A stretch of DNA of 64,000 nt from JAWLBY01 sp041687455 (GTDB lineage: Bacteria > Pseudomonadota > Gammaproteobacteria > Xanthomonadales > Xanthomonadaceae): NCBI GenBank assembly GCA_041687455.1, contig JAWLBY010000001.1:310001-374000 (forward strand), written 5' to 3'. Position 1 is the stretch's first letter, and every line of letters begins with the position of its first letter. Under the pieces are notes generated by a model. That model made no database searches. It saw only the letters and a program-made list of their open reading frames with translations, and was not told the origin of the DNA. This document shows positions 43,232 through 51,303 of the stretch, piece by piece. Position numbers and translations under genes: made by a program.

Positions 43232-43269
43232 CGCCGCTGGCGGCCGCGCTGCAGCGCCCGCCAGCGGCG
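43232..43269 (+). terminator. GC-rich hairpin after the repeat-protein gene
   Basis: CGCCGCTGGCGG (43232-43243) is perfectly complementary to CCGCCAGCGGCG (43258-43269); the 14-base loop contains the palindrome GCGCTGCAGCGC, so a compound stem can form. It lies 34 bases after the stop. No T-tract follows. Confidence 0.5.
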
Positions 43270-43628
43270 TGGTGCCGGGCGCAGCATCCCGGCGCACCGG
43301 AGCCGCACCCCGGTACGCCGCCGGGGCCGACCGGCGCTGCCAGAGCGGTGCCGTGAATGTGTCGCAGCTCGTCGGCTGCCCATGCTCGACGCCGCGTGAA
43401 ACCAGCGGGGTCAGGCCGAGCATCTCGATCGGTGCTCGCCGAGCGAGCATGCCAACGCCGAGGTTCGACGACCAGCGCGCCGATGCCGCCGGCGCGCACC
43501 GGTCGCGTCGCCGCGGCGGTCTTCGACATTGCGGCTGCGGCGAGCGGAACGCCCGCGCATGGTGGGCCTACCGGGTCAGGTCACAGTCGATGCTGCGGCC
43601 GCCCGATTTGACTGTTCCGCGCGCGCCG
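43270..43628. other. Gap without a supported gene
   Basis: About 360 bases between the repeat-protein hairpin and the end of ridA. Short frames exist on both strands but none has a ribosome site, family motif or convincing start; it may hold decayed coding sequence. No repeat or RNA signature is seen. Confidence 0.4.
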
Positions 43629-44012
43629 CTATTCGAGCACCAGCACCGCGTCGATTTCGACCGTGGTGCCCTTCGGCAGGCCGGACACCTCGATCGTCGA
43701 ACGCGCCGGGTACGGCGCGGTGAAGTACTCGGCCATCACCGCGTTGACCGCGCCGAAGTTCGCAAGGTCGGTCAGGTAGATGCCGATCCGCGCGATGTCG
43801 GCCAGCGAGCCGCCGGCGGCATGGCAGACCGCCTGCAGGTTGTCGAATACGCGCCGGGTCTGCGCCGCGATGTCGCCTTCGATCAGCGCGCCGGTGGCCG
43901 GATCGAGCGGAATCTGGCCGGACAGATAGACCGTGTTGCCGCGCCGCACCGCTTGCGAATACGGGCCGATGGCGGCCGGGGCCTGCTCGGTGTGGATCGC
44001 TTGACGGGTCAT
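43629..44012 (-). CDS. ridA: RidA family enamine/imine deaminase
   Basis: 127 residues, the RidA/YjgF/UK114 family, which hydrolyses reactive enamines made by PLP enzymes such as threonine dehydratase. APAAIGPYSQAVRRGNTVYLSGQIPLDP, TRRVFDNLQAVCHAAGGSLADI, VNAVMAEYF and the catalytic Arg in PARSTIEVSGLPKGTTVEIDAVLVL are standard (quoted in pieces). ATG 44012 has GGAG ten bases upstream; ATG 44027 would add MEIEP. It lies 70 bases downstream of the hybrid kinase gene and may share its message. Confidence 0.95.
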   Translation of the reverse strand: MTRQAIHTEQAPAAIGPYSQAVRRGNTVYLSGQIPLDPATGALIEGDIAAQTRRVFDNLQAVCHAAGGSLADIARIGIYLTDLANFGAVNAVMAEYFTAPYPARSTIEVSGLPKGTTVEIDAVLVLE

Positions 44013-44082
44013 CGGCTCGATCTCCATGGCGGTCGGGGACGGCAGTGTAACCGGCTGCGGCCGCGTGCCATGCGGGGCGCGG

Positions 44083-47000
44083 TCAAGCGACCGGCTTCGC
44101 CGCCGGCCGACGCGCCGGCAGCGTGGCGAGCGCCGCGGCGAGCGTCGCGCGATCGACCGGTTTGCGCAGGAATCGGTCGAACCCGGCGGCACGGGCAGCC
44201 GGCTCGGCGTCCGGATCGGCGCGCGCGGTCAGCGCCAGCAGCGGCAGCCCGGGAACACGGGCACGCAGCAGTCCGGCCAGCGTCAGTCCATCGACGCCGG
44301 GCAGGTCGAGGTCGAGCAGGGCCGCATCGAAGCCGCCGTCGTGCGGCTCGCATTCGGCCAGCGCGGCGAGTCCGTGCGGCGCGTGGACCACGGCATGCCC
44401 GTCGGCGGCGAGCAGGCCGGCAATCACGTCGGCGACGGTCGGATCGTCCTCGACCAGCAACAGCCGCATTCGACCGAGCGCAGGCCGGGCCGGCGTGCTG
44501 GCGGCCGGCGGTGCCGAAGGCGGCAGCAGCAGCGTGACGCGGAAGCGGCTGCCGACGCCCGGCGTGCTGTCGAGCTCGATCCGGCCGCCCATCGCCGCGA
44601 CCAGCTCCTGCGAGATGGCGAGACCCAATCCGCTGCCGCCGTAGCGCGCCGCGGTACGTGCGCCGTCGGCCTGCTCGAAGCGCTGGAACAGCCGCGCCCG
44701 TTGCTGGTCGCCGAGACCGGGCCCGGTGTCCTCGACCTCGATCTCGACGCCGGACGCGAGCGCCGCGGCCCGCAGCGCGACATGGCCGCGCTCGGTGAAC
44801 TTGATCGCGTTGCCGGTCAGGTTCAGCAGCACCTGTTCGAGCCGCAGCCGGTCGCCGCGGTACCAGCCGTCGAGCGCCGGGTCGATCTGCAGCTCGAAAC
44901 GGAGCCCCTTGGCCGCGGCCAGCGCGGCCTGCGACTCGCCGATCCGGCGCAACAGCGCGGCCAGTTCGAACGGCTCGTCGAGCAGACTCAGCTTGCCGGC
45001 TTCGATCCGGGCCAGGTCGAGTGCGTCGTTGACCAGCCGCAGCATCAGCTCGCCGGAACGCTGGATCGCCTCGGCACGCCGCCGCTGCGGCGCCGCCAGC
45101 TCGCCGGCCAGCAGCAGTTCGGTCATGCCGAGCACGCCGGTCATCGGCGTGCGGATCTCGTGGCCGAGGGTGGCGAGAAAGCGGCTCTTGGCTTCGGACG
45201 CCTGCAACGCCCAGCGCCGCTGCCGCTCGGCCAGCTCGGCCGCGTGCCGCGCCGCGCTGCGCCGCCGTTGCCGCTGGACCAGCGCGAACAGCGCCGCGAG
45301 CGCCAGCAGCAGTTCGCCGGCCAACGCCGGGCCGGTTGCCCACCATGGCGGCCGCACGCTGACGGCCAGTTCGGTCGGCGCGGCGCGCCAGTGGCCGTCC
45401 GGCCCGGCGCCCTCGATCGCGAGTCGATACGCGCCAGCCGGCAGGCGGCTGTAGACGCGCTCGCCGGCCGCGCCGACATCGATCCAGTCGTCGTCGAAAC
45501 CGTGCAGCCGGACCCGGTAGCGGCGCGCCTGCGGCGGCGTGAACGACAGCAGCCGGGCGACCACGCGCAGTTCGCGGTCGCCGTGCCGCAGTTCGATCGG
45601 CGCAGCCGGATCGAGCACGATCCGTTCACCGTCGCGGACCACGCTGAGCTCGTGCACGCGCACCGGCGGCGGCGGTGGCGGCGGCGCAATCGCGGCCGGA
45701 TCGAACAGCACCAGGCTGTCCATCGTGCCGGCCGCGATCCGGCCATCGGCAGCGACCGCCAGCGGCCGGTCGACGAATTCGTGGCTGCGCAGGCCGTCAC
45801 GGACGCCGAACACCCGAACGCCGTGGCGCGGATGCGCGCGCCACAGGCCGCGACGGCTGGTCAGCCAGACCGCCGCGTCGGCGGCGACTGCGATGCCGCC
45901 GGATTCCATCGGCGGCAGGCCGTGTTCGGCACCGATCCGTTGCAATCGCTGCAACCGCTCGCCGTCGAGCCGCCACTGTTCGAGCGCGCCGAAACGGTGC
46001 GTCCACAGCGTGCCGTCGCGGCCGAACGCGAAGCTGTAGACACGCTCGGACGGCCCGCCGGCCACCGCCTCGAGCCGGCGGCCGTCGCGGTCGCTGCGGC
46101 GCAGGCCGTCGTCACCGGCCAGCCACAGCCGACCATCCGGTGCGAGCGCGAGCTGCTCGGTTTCGGCGCTGGCCAGTGCGCCGCCGTCGCCGCCGTCGAA
46201 CCGGGCCAGCACGCGACCGTCGGCGGCGCGCCGTTCGATGCCACCGCCGTGCGCCGACAGCCACAGGCCGCCGGCGCCATCGCCGATCAGCAGATCGACC
46301 GGTCCGGCCGGCGGCGCGTCGGGTTCGCCGGCCAGCCAGTGCCGCAGTTCGCGGCGGTCCGGCCGATAGCGGCTCAGCCCGCGGTGATGGCCGATCCAGA
46401 CCGTGCCGTCGGCGGTTTCCAGCACCGCACTGAGCCGGCGGTTCGGCAGCTCCAGATCCGGACCGAGCTGCGGCGTCACGACGCCATCGGCACCGAGCCG
46501 GTCGAACGCGCCGTCGCCGACCACCCACCAGCCGCCGCCGGCGGCCGGCGCGGCGGCGCGGATCAGATCGCTCTGCAGGCCGCTGCCGGCATCGGCACCG
46601 CGGCTCAGCACGCTGAAATCGCGCCAGCCGGGCGGCAGGTGCAGCAGCCCGCGCGACAGGTGCGCGAACCACAGCCCGCCCTCGGCATCGCGGGCGATGT
46701 CGAACACCGCACCGGCGCGAACCCCGTGCGCGACCAGTGCCGCGCCGAGCGTGCGGTCGAAGCGGCCGTCGCGCCAGCGATGCAGCCGGTTGCGGCTGCC
46801 GATCCAGAAGCTGTCGGGGCCGTCGCGGACCACCGCCATCACGCCGTCCTGCGCCAGTCCCTCGGCCTGCGGCGCCGGCGCGATCCGGCCGTCGGCACCG
46901 CGCCGGTCCAGCCCGCCTCCGCTGCCGATCCACAACGTGCCGTCGGCCTCGGCGGTCAGGCTCAGGATCAGCGCCGCGCTCGGTCCGTCCGGGCCCGGCC

Positions 47001-47679
47001 GGTGATGGGCGAAGCCGCTGCCGGTCCAGCGGTCGAGCCCGGCGCTGCCGCCGATCCACAGCACTCCGTCACGGTCGACCGCCAGCGCCAGCACGTGGTC
47101 GGAGGCGAGGCTGTCGGGCGCGTCCGGGGCGTGCCGGAATGCCTGTACGCGGTCGTCGTCCGGTGCCAGCCGGTACAGGCCGCCGCCGTAGCCGCCGAAC
47201 CACAGCGCGCCGTCCGGCGTCGAGGTGATCGCCCAGACATCGTCCAGCGCCAGCGGCTCGGGCGCCGCGCGGCGGTAGTGGCGGAACGCGGTCGCAGCAG
47301 GATCGAGGCGGCTCAGTCCGCCACCCTCGGTGCCGACCCAGACCCGCCCGGCGGCGTCGATGTGCAGCGCCTGGATCACGTTCGACGGCAGCGAGCCGGG
47401 GTCGCCCGGATCGTGCTGGAACACCTGGAATTCGACGCCGTCGAAGCGCGCCAGTCCGTCGCCGGTGCCGACCCACAGACGGCCGTCGCCATCGACCTCG
47501 ACCGCGAACACGTTCGACGACGGCAACCCGTCGGCGGAACCGAACAACTGGAAACGCGGCGTTTCCAGCGCGGCCGGCGGCTCGGCGCAGGCACCGCCGG
47601 CCAGCGCCAGCAGCCACGTCAGCGACGCCAGCCGCAGGCGCCAGTTCCGGTCGATCGGCCGGTCGATCGGCCTGTTCAT
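44083..47679 (-). CDS. Hybrid histidine kinase with two-component propeller sensor
   Basis: 1198 residues. Signal/anchor (LRLASLTWLLALAGGACA), then a large periplasmic sensor of about 14 propeller repeats (DGRLWVGTGDGLARFDG, DGVLWIGGSAGLDRW), a Y_Y_Y domain (about 670-760: GDRELRVVARLLSF, YRVRLHGFDDDW), one membrane helix (about 775-797), HisKA with ATLGHEIRTPMTGVLGM, ATPase with NLTGNAIKFTE, DTGPGL and GGSGLGLAI, and a C-terminal receiver with VEDDP, ALLDLDLPGVDG and LRKP. No Hpt or DNA-binding output domain is attached and no partner regulator is adjacent, so the phosphorelay target is unknown. Similar sensors often read polysaccharide breakdown products. GGGGGG lies six bases before ATG 47679. 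Confidence 0.92.
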   Translation of the reverse strand: MNRPIDRPIDRNWRLRLASLTWLLALAGGACAEPPAALETPRFQLFGSADGLPSSNVFAVEVDGDGRLWVGTGDGLARFDGVEFQVFQHDPGDPGSLPSNVIQALHIDAAGRVWVGTEGGGLSRLDPAATAFRHYRRAAPEPLALDDVWAITSTPDGALWFGGYGGGLYRLAPDDDRVQAFRHAPDAPDSLASDHVLALAVDRDGVLWIGGSAGLDRWTGSGFAHHRPGPDGPSAALILSLTAEADGTLWIGSGGGLDRRGADGRIAPAPQAEGLAQDGVMAVVRDGPDSFWIGSRNRLHRWRDGRFDRTLGAALVAHGVRAGAVFDIARDAEGGLWFAHLSRGLLHLPPGWRDFSVLSRGADAGSGLQSDLIRAAAPAAGGGWWVVGDGAFDRLGADGVVTPQLGPDLELPNRRLSAVLETADGTVWIGHHRGLSRYRPDRRELRHWLAGEPDAPPAGPVDLLIGDGAGGLWLSAHGGGIERRAADGRVLARFDGGDGGALASAETEQLALAPDGRLWLAGDDGLRRSDRDGRRLEAVAGGPSERVYSFAFGRDGTLWTHRFGALEQWRLDGERLQRLQRIGAEHGLPPMESGGIAVAADAAVWLTSRRGLWRAHPRHGVRVFGVRDGLRSHEFVDRPLAVAADGRIAAGTMDSLVLFDPAAIAPPPPPPPVRVHELSVVRDGERIVLDPAAPIELRHGDRELRVVARLLSFTPPQARRYRVRLHGFDDDWIDVGAAGERVYSRLPAGAYRLAIEGAGPDGHWRAAPTELAVSVRPPWWATGPALAGELLLALAALFALVQRQRRRSAARHAAELAERQRRWALQASEAKSRFLATLGHEIRTPMTGVLGMTELLLAGELAAPQRRRAEAIQRSGELMLRLVNDALDLARIEAGKLSLLDEPFELAALLRRIGESQAALAAAKGLRFELQIDPALDGWYRGDRLRLEQVLLNLTGNAIKFTERGHVALRAAALASGVEIEVEDTGPGLGDQQRARLFQRFEQADGARTAARYGGSGLGLAISQELVAAMGGRIELDSTPGVGSRFRVTLLLPPSAPPAASTPARPALGRMRLLLVEDDPTVADVIAGLLAADGHAVVHAPHGLAALAECEPHDGGFDAALLDLDLPGVDGLTLAGLLRARVPGLPLLALTARADPDAEPAARAAGFDRFLRKPVDRATLAAALATLPARRPAAKPVA

Positions 47680-47772
47680 CGGCATCCCCCCGTCTGCCAG
47701 AGTGAGTCCCGGCCGCAGCCGGCAAGCGGGCGACCTCGTCGGCTGCCGACAATGACCGCTTCGCGCTTTCCA

Positions 47773-47785
47773 TACAATCGGCCGA
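47773..47785 (+). promoter_or_regulatory. -10 element placing transcription start at the GTPase ATG
   Basis: TACAAT at 47773-47778 ends seven bases before the A of ATG 47785, so the transcript is predicted to be leaderless or nearly so. It sits in the 105-base divergent gap with the hybrid kinase gene. Confidence 0.45.
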
Positions 47786-49305
47786 TGAGCGATCCGACCC
47801 CTGCCCGTCCGTCGAGCGGCCGCCTGCGCTGGCTGCTGGCCGGCGGCATCGTGCTGGCGGCGATCGTCGCCGGTTACTACCTGCTGGCCGGGCTCGACCT
47901 CGCGCTGGCGCTGTGGGCACGGCTCGACGCGCTGCCGGCGGCGGTCGGCATCACGGTGCTGCTGGTATTTGCGGCGCTGGCGATCGGCAGCCTGTGGCTG
48001 GTCGCGCAACTGCTGCGCAGCGGCCAGCGCCGCCGGGCCCGGATCGAACCGCTGGACCGGGCCGCGATCGAGCGCCGGCTGGAACGGCTGGCCGAACCGG
48101 ACCCACTGCGGGCCGAGCTGGCCGAACTGGATCGGCGCGCCGGGCTCGGCGAACTGCAGGTCGCGCTGTTCGGCGAGATCTCGACCGGCAAGAGCAGCCT
48201 GCTGCGCGCGCTGGCGCCGCAGGCCGAGGTCGAGATCGCCGCCAGCGGCGGCACCACCCGGACCGTCCGCCATGCCCGCGGCCGGCTGCCCGGCGGCCGC
48301 GAGCTGATCGTCGCCGACGTCCCCGGCAGCAACGAGGCCGGCGGCGACGCGCGTGCCGCGCTGGCCCGCGACGAGGCGGCCCGCGCGCATGCGCTGGTGT
48401 TCGTCGCCGACGGTGACCTGAGCCGGCAGGAAGACCTCGAACTGCGCGCGCTGGCCGAAACCCGCCGGCCGTTGCTGCTGGCACTGAACCAGTCCGATCG
48501 CTACGACGCCGGCCAGCGCGCGGCGCTGCTCGACGCATTGCGCCGCCGCTACGTGGCGCTCGGCGCCGAAGTCGTCGCGGTCAGTGCCGGCGGCAGCGAG
48601 GACGTCGAACGGCGCTGGCCGGACGGCCGGGTCGAGATCGTGCAGCGCGAACGCCGGCCCGACCTCGCCGAGCTGACCCGGGCGCTCGGCCGGATCGCCG
48701 CGATCGGCGCCGAGCGGCTCGAACCGGCCCGCGAACTGGCCACGCTGCGGCAGCTCGAACAACGGCTCGGCGCGGCCGAAAGCCGCGAGCAGGCGGCGCA
48801 CGCCGATGCGATCGTGCAGCGCTACACGCGGCGCGCGATGGTCGGTGCGATGGCGGCGGTCGCCCCCGGCACCGACCTGCTGATCCAGGGCGCGCTGGCG
48901 ACCGCGATGCTGCGCGAACTGACCGCGCTGTACGACAGCCGGGTCCGCGAGATCGATCTCGACGGCCTGCTGACCCGGGCCAGCCGGACCGCCCGCAGCC
49001 ACACCGCGATCGTGCTGGCGATCGCCGGCAATGCGCTGAAGGCGTTCCCGGGCCTCGGCACGCTCGGAGGCGGACTCGTGCACACGCTCGCCTACGGCCT
49101 GATCTTCGACAGCCTCGGCCGCGCGCTGATCGCCAACCTGACCGAACACCGCGAACTCGATCGCGAAGCGACGCTGGCCGCGTTTGCCGCCGAACTCGAA
49201 CGACCCAGCGGCGAACGGCTGCAGACACTGGCCCGACTGGCCTGGCAGGCCTGGCGCGAGCAGCACGACGACGACCGTCGCAACGACCCCGGAGGCGGTG
49301 CATGA
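47785..49305 (+). CDS. Membrane-anchored GTPase of the Era/dynamin-like superfamily
   Basis: 506 residues. Two N-terminal membrane helices (LLAGGIVLAAIVAGYYLLAGL; VGITVLLVFAALAIGSLWLV) and a basic linker are followed by a TRAFAC GTPase core: G1 LFGEISTGKSSLL (about 131), G2-like ASGGTTRTV, G3 DVPGSNEAGGD (about 178), G4 LALNQSD (about 235). The C-terminal third is helical with hydrophobic stretches (MAAVAPGTDLLIQGALATAML; AIVLAIAGNALKAFPGLGTLGGGL), as in DUF697/YcjF-type proteins. Function is not established; membrane remodelling or protein placement is possible. Coupled by ATGA to yceI. A second GTPase closes the same gene block. Confidence 0.8.
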   Translation: MSDPTPARPSSGRLRWLLAGGIVLAAIVAGYYLLAGLDLALALWARLDALPAAVGITVLLVFAALAIGSLWLVAQLLRSGQRRRARIEPLDRAAIERRLERLAEPDPLRAELAELDRRAGLGELQVALFGEISTGKSSLLRALAPQAEVEIAASGGTTRTVRHARGRLPGGRELIVADVPGSNEAGGDARAALARDEAARAHALVFVADGDLSRQEDLELRALAETRRPLLLALNQSDRYDAGQRAALLDALRRRYVALGAEVVAVSAGGSEDVERRWPDGRVEIVQRERRPDLAELTRALGRIAAIGAERLEPARELATLRQLEQRLGAAESREQAAHADAIVQRYTRRAMVGAMAAVAPGTDLLIQGALATAMLRELTALYDSRVREIDLDGLLTRASRTARSHTAIVLAIAGNALKAFPGLGTLGGGLVHTLAYGLIFDSLGRALIANLTEHRELDREATLAAFAAELERPSGERLQTLARLAWQAWREQHDDDRRNDPGGGA

Positions 49306-49931
49306 ACAGGACCTGGCCAAGGCTGCTGGCACTGCTGCTGGGCGGCGCCGTCGCGAGCGCTGCCGTCGCGAGCGACGCCGACCGCGTCGATGCCGGCACC
49401 GCGGCCGAACCGACGGCACCGCGTTACACGATCGATCCGGTCCACAGCCGAGTGCTGTTCTCGGTCGAACACGCCGGCTTCTCGAACGCGCTCGGCACCT
49501 TCGCCGCGCCGCGCGGCACGCTGCAGTTCCCGTCCCGCGGCTGGCGCGGCGCCGGCGTCGAGGTCGAACTGGATCTGGCCACGCTCGACCTCGGCAACGA
49601 CGATTGGAACGCGCGGATGCAGCGGCACGACTTCCTCGCCAGCGCGGAGCATCCGATCGCCCGCTTCCGCTCCGAGCGGATCGAGCCGATCGACGATCGT
49701 CACGCCGTGGTCCACGGCCTGCTGACGCTGCGCGGCCGCAGCCGGCCGGTCACGCTCGACGTCCGGCTCAACCGGCACGCGCCGCACCCGCTGACGATGC
49801 GCCGCACGGTCGGCTTCTCCGCCGTCGCGACGCTGTCGCGCAGCGCATTCGGCATGACCGCCTGGCCGCGCGTGGTCGGCGACACGGTCGAACTGCGGAT
49901 CGAAGTCGAAGCGCAACGCAGCCGCGACTGA
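49302..49931 (+). CDS. YceI family periplasmic isoprenoid-binding protein (copy 1)
   Basis: 209 residues: signal peptide (LLALLLGGAVASAAVAS), then a lipocalin-like YceI domain with YTIDPVHSRVLFSVEHAGFSNALGTF, ATLDLGNDDWNARMQRHDFLAS, FRSERIEP and a C-terminal FSAVATLSRSAFGMTAW. YceI proteins bind polyprenyl chains such as quinones. The neighbouring cytochrome b561 and second YceI suggest a quinone-related role. Overlaps the upstream GTPase gene by 4 bases; a 161-base gap follows. Confidence 0.9.
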   Translation: MNRTWPRLLALLLGGAVASAAVASDADRVDAGTAAEPTAPRYTIDPVHSRVLFSVEHAGFSNALGTFAAPRGTLQFPSRGWRGAGVEVELDLATLDLGNDDWNARMQRHDFLASAEHPIARFRSERIEPIDDRHAVVHGLLTLRGRSRPVTLDVRLNRHAPHPLTMRRTVGFSAVATLSRSAFGMTAWPRVVGDTVELRIEVEAQRSRD

Positions 49932-50092
49932 CCGCGCCGTCCGGGAAAACGTCGCCGTGACGGTCCGGTGGAGAGCGCACGGCGGCGAGCGATCGTGAGC
50001 GGCTGATCGACAGCGCTGCTGCGGGGTTTGCGCGGGTTGGCCGGAGGACACTTATCATCGGACCGCATTTACCGTCGCTGCCGGAGGCACCG

Positions 50093-50644
50093 ATGCGCCT
50101 GCGCAACAGCGAACACGGCTGGGGCGCGATTCCGCAACTGCTGCACTGGACCATCGCCATGCTCGTGATCGGGCTGGCGACGGTCGGACTGCTGATGCAG
50201 ACGTTGCCGAATTCGCCGGCCAAGCTGCAGGTCTACGCGCTGCACAAGTCGTTCGGCATCACGGTGCTGGCGCTGACGCTGCTGCGGCTCGGCTGGCGGC
50301 TGTTCGACCGGCGACCAGCGTACCCGCCCGGCATGCCGCGCTGGGAACGCCGGCTCGCCGCGGCAACCCACGCACTGCTGTACCTGCTGCTGCTGGCAAT
50401 GCCGTTGAGCGGCTGGCTGTACAACTCGGCCAGCGCGTTCTCGCTGCGCTGGTTCGGGCTGTTCGCGCTGCCACCGCTGGCCGGCCGCGATCCGCAACTG
50501 AAGGCGCTGGCGCTGGCGCTGCATCAGTGGGGGTTCTACCTGCTGGCGGCATTGTTCGCGGTGCACGTCGCTGCGGCACTGAAACACCACTGCCTCGACC
50601 GCGACCGCACGCTGACGATGATGCTGCCGCGACGCGGCCCGTGA
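50093..50644 (+). CDS. cybB: Cytochrome b561 (CybB type)
   Basis: 183 residues with four membrane helices and the dihaem His ligands expected for bacterial b561: His in QLLHWTIAMLVIGL (about 20), His in YALHKSFGITVLAL (about 53), His in ATHALLYLLLLAMPLSGWLYN (about 100) and His in LHQWGFYLLAALFAVHVAAALKHH (about 145-160). CybB passes electrons from superoxide or quinol to quinones. YPPGMPRWERRLA matches the family loop. Bracketed by two YceI genes, a pairing seen in other proteobacteria. Confidence 0.93.
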   Translation: MRLRNSEHGWGAIPQLLHWTIAMLVIGLATVGLLMQTLPNSPAKLQVYALHKSFGITVLALTLLRLGWRLFDRRPAYPPGMPRWERRLAAATHALLYLLLLAMPLSGWLYNSASAFSLRWFGLFALPPLAGRDPQLKALALALHQWGFYLLAALFAVHVAAALKHHCLDRDRTLTMMLPRRGP

Positions 50645-50730
50645 GGCACCGCGGCGACGCGCCTGTGAAACAATCGGCGGACGCGATCGATCGGGCGCCG
50701 CCGGCGCCGGCCGGGCCACGAGGAGCATCG

Positions 50731-51303
50731 ATGCCGTCCACACCGCTGCGAATGCTCCTGCTGTCGATCGCCCTGCCGGCACTGCTGTCGCTGCCCGCCG
50801 TCGCCCGCGACTGGCAGGCCGACCCGGCCCGCTCGCAGCTCGCATTCAGCGGCCACATCGAGGGCGAAGCGTTCGACGGCCGCTTCGAACGCTTCGTGCC
50901 GCGGATCCGCTTCGATCCCGACGCGCTCGACCGCAGCCGTTTCGACGTCACGATCACGCTCGTCTCGGTCGACACGCAGCACGACGAACGCGACGCCACG
51001 TTGCGCGAACCGGAGTTCTTCGCGATTGCCAGCCAGCCCGAGGCGCGCTACCTCGCCGACCGCTTCAGTGCGCTCGGCAACGGCCGGTTCCGCGCCGACG
51101 GCACGCTGCAGCTCAACGGCATCGAGCAGCCGGTCGCGCTCGAATTCACCTTCGAACGCGACGGCGACCGCGCCGTGCTGACCGGCGACACCGTGCTCGA
51201 CCGGCTTGCGTTCGGCGTCGGTCGCGGCGACTGGGCGGACACCGCGCTGATCGCGCGTGACGTGCAGGTGCGGACCCGGCTGGTGCTGGAGGCCGGGCAG
51301 TGA
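50731..51303 (+). CDS. YceI family periplasmic isoprenoid-binding protein (copy 2)
   Basis: 190 residues from ATG 50731, which has AGGAG eight bases upstream. Signal peptide (LRMLLLSIALPALLSLPAVA), then a YceI domain: DWQADPARSQLAFSGHIEGEAFDG, FVPRIRFDPDALDRSRFDVTI, DATLREPEFFAIASQPEARY and LAFGVGRGDWADT. It is clearly divergent from copy 1 (different spacing and no SRSAFGM), so this is not a recent duplication. The stop overlaps the GTG of the second GTPase. Confidence 0.9.
   Translation: MPSTPLRMLLLSIALPALLSLPAVARDWQADPARSQLAFSGHIEGEAFDGRFERFVPRIRFDPDALDRSRFDVTITLVSVDTQHDERDATLREPEFFAIASQPEARYLADRFSALGNGRFRADGTLQLNGIEQPVALEFTFERDGDRAVLTGDTVLDRLAFGVGRGDWADTALIARDVQVRTRLVLEAGQ

Noticed and set aside
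43028..43529. Minus-strand frames between the surface protein and ridA
   Set aside because: They overlap the 3' end of the surface-protein gene and have no motif, ribosome site or signal; treated as noise or decayed sequence.
44026..47784. Long plus-strand extension upstream of the first GTPase
   Set aside because: Antisense to the hybrid kinase, which has clear propeller, HisKA, ATPase and receiver motifs. The GTPase starts at 47785.
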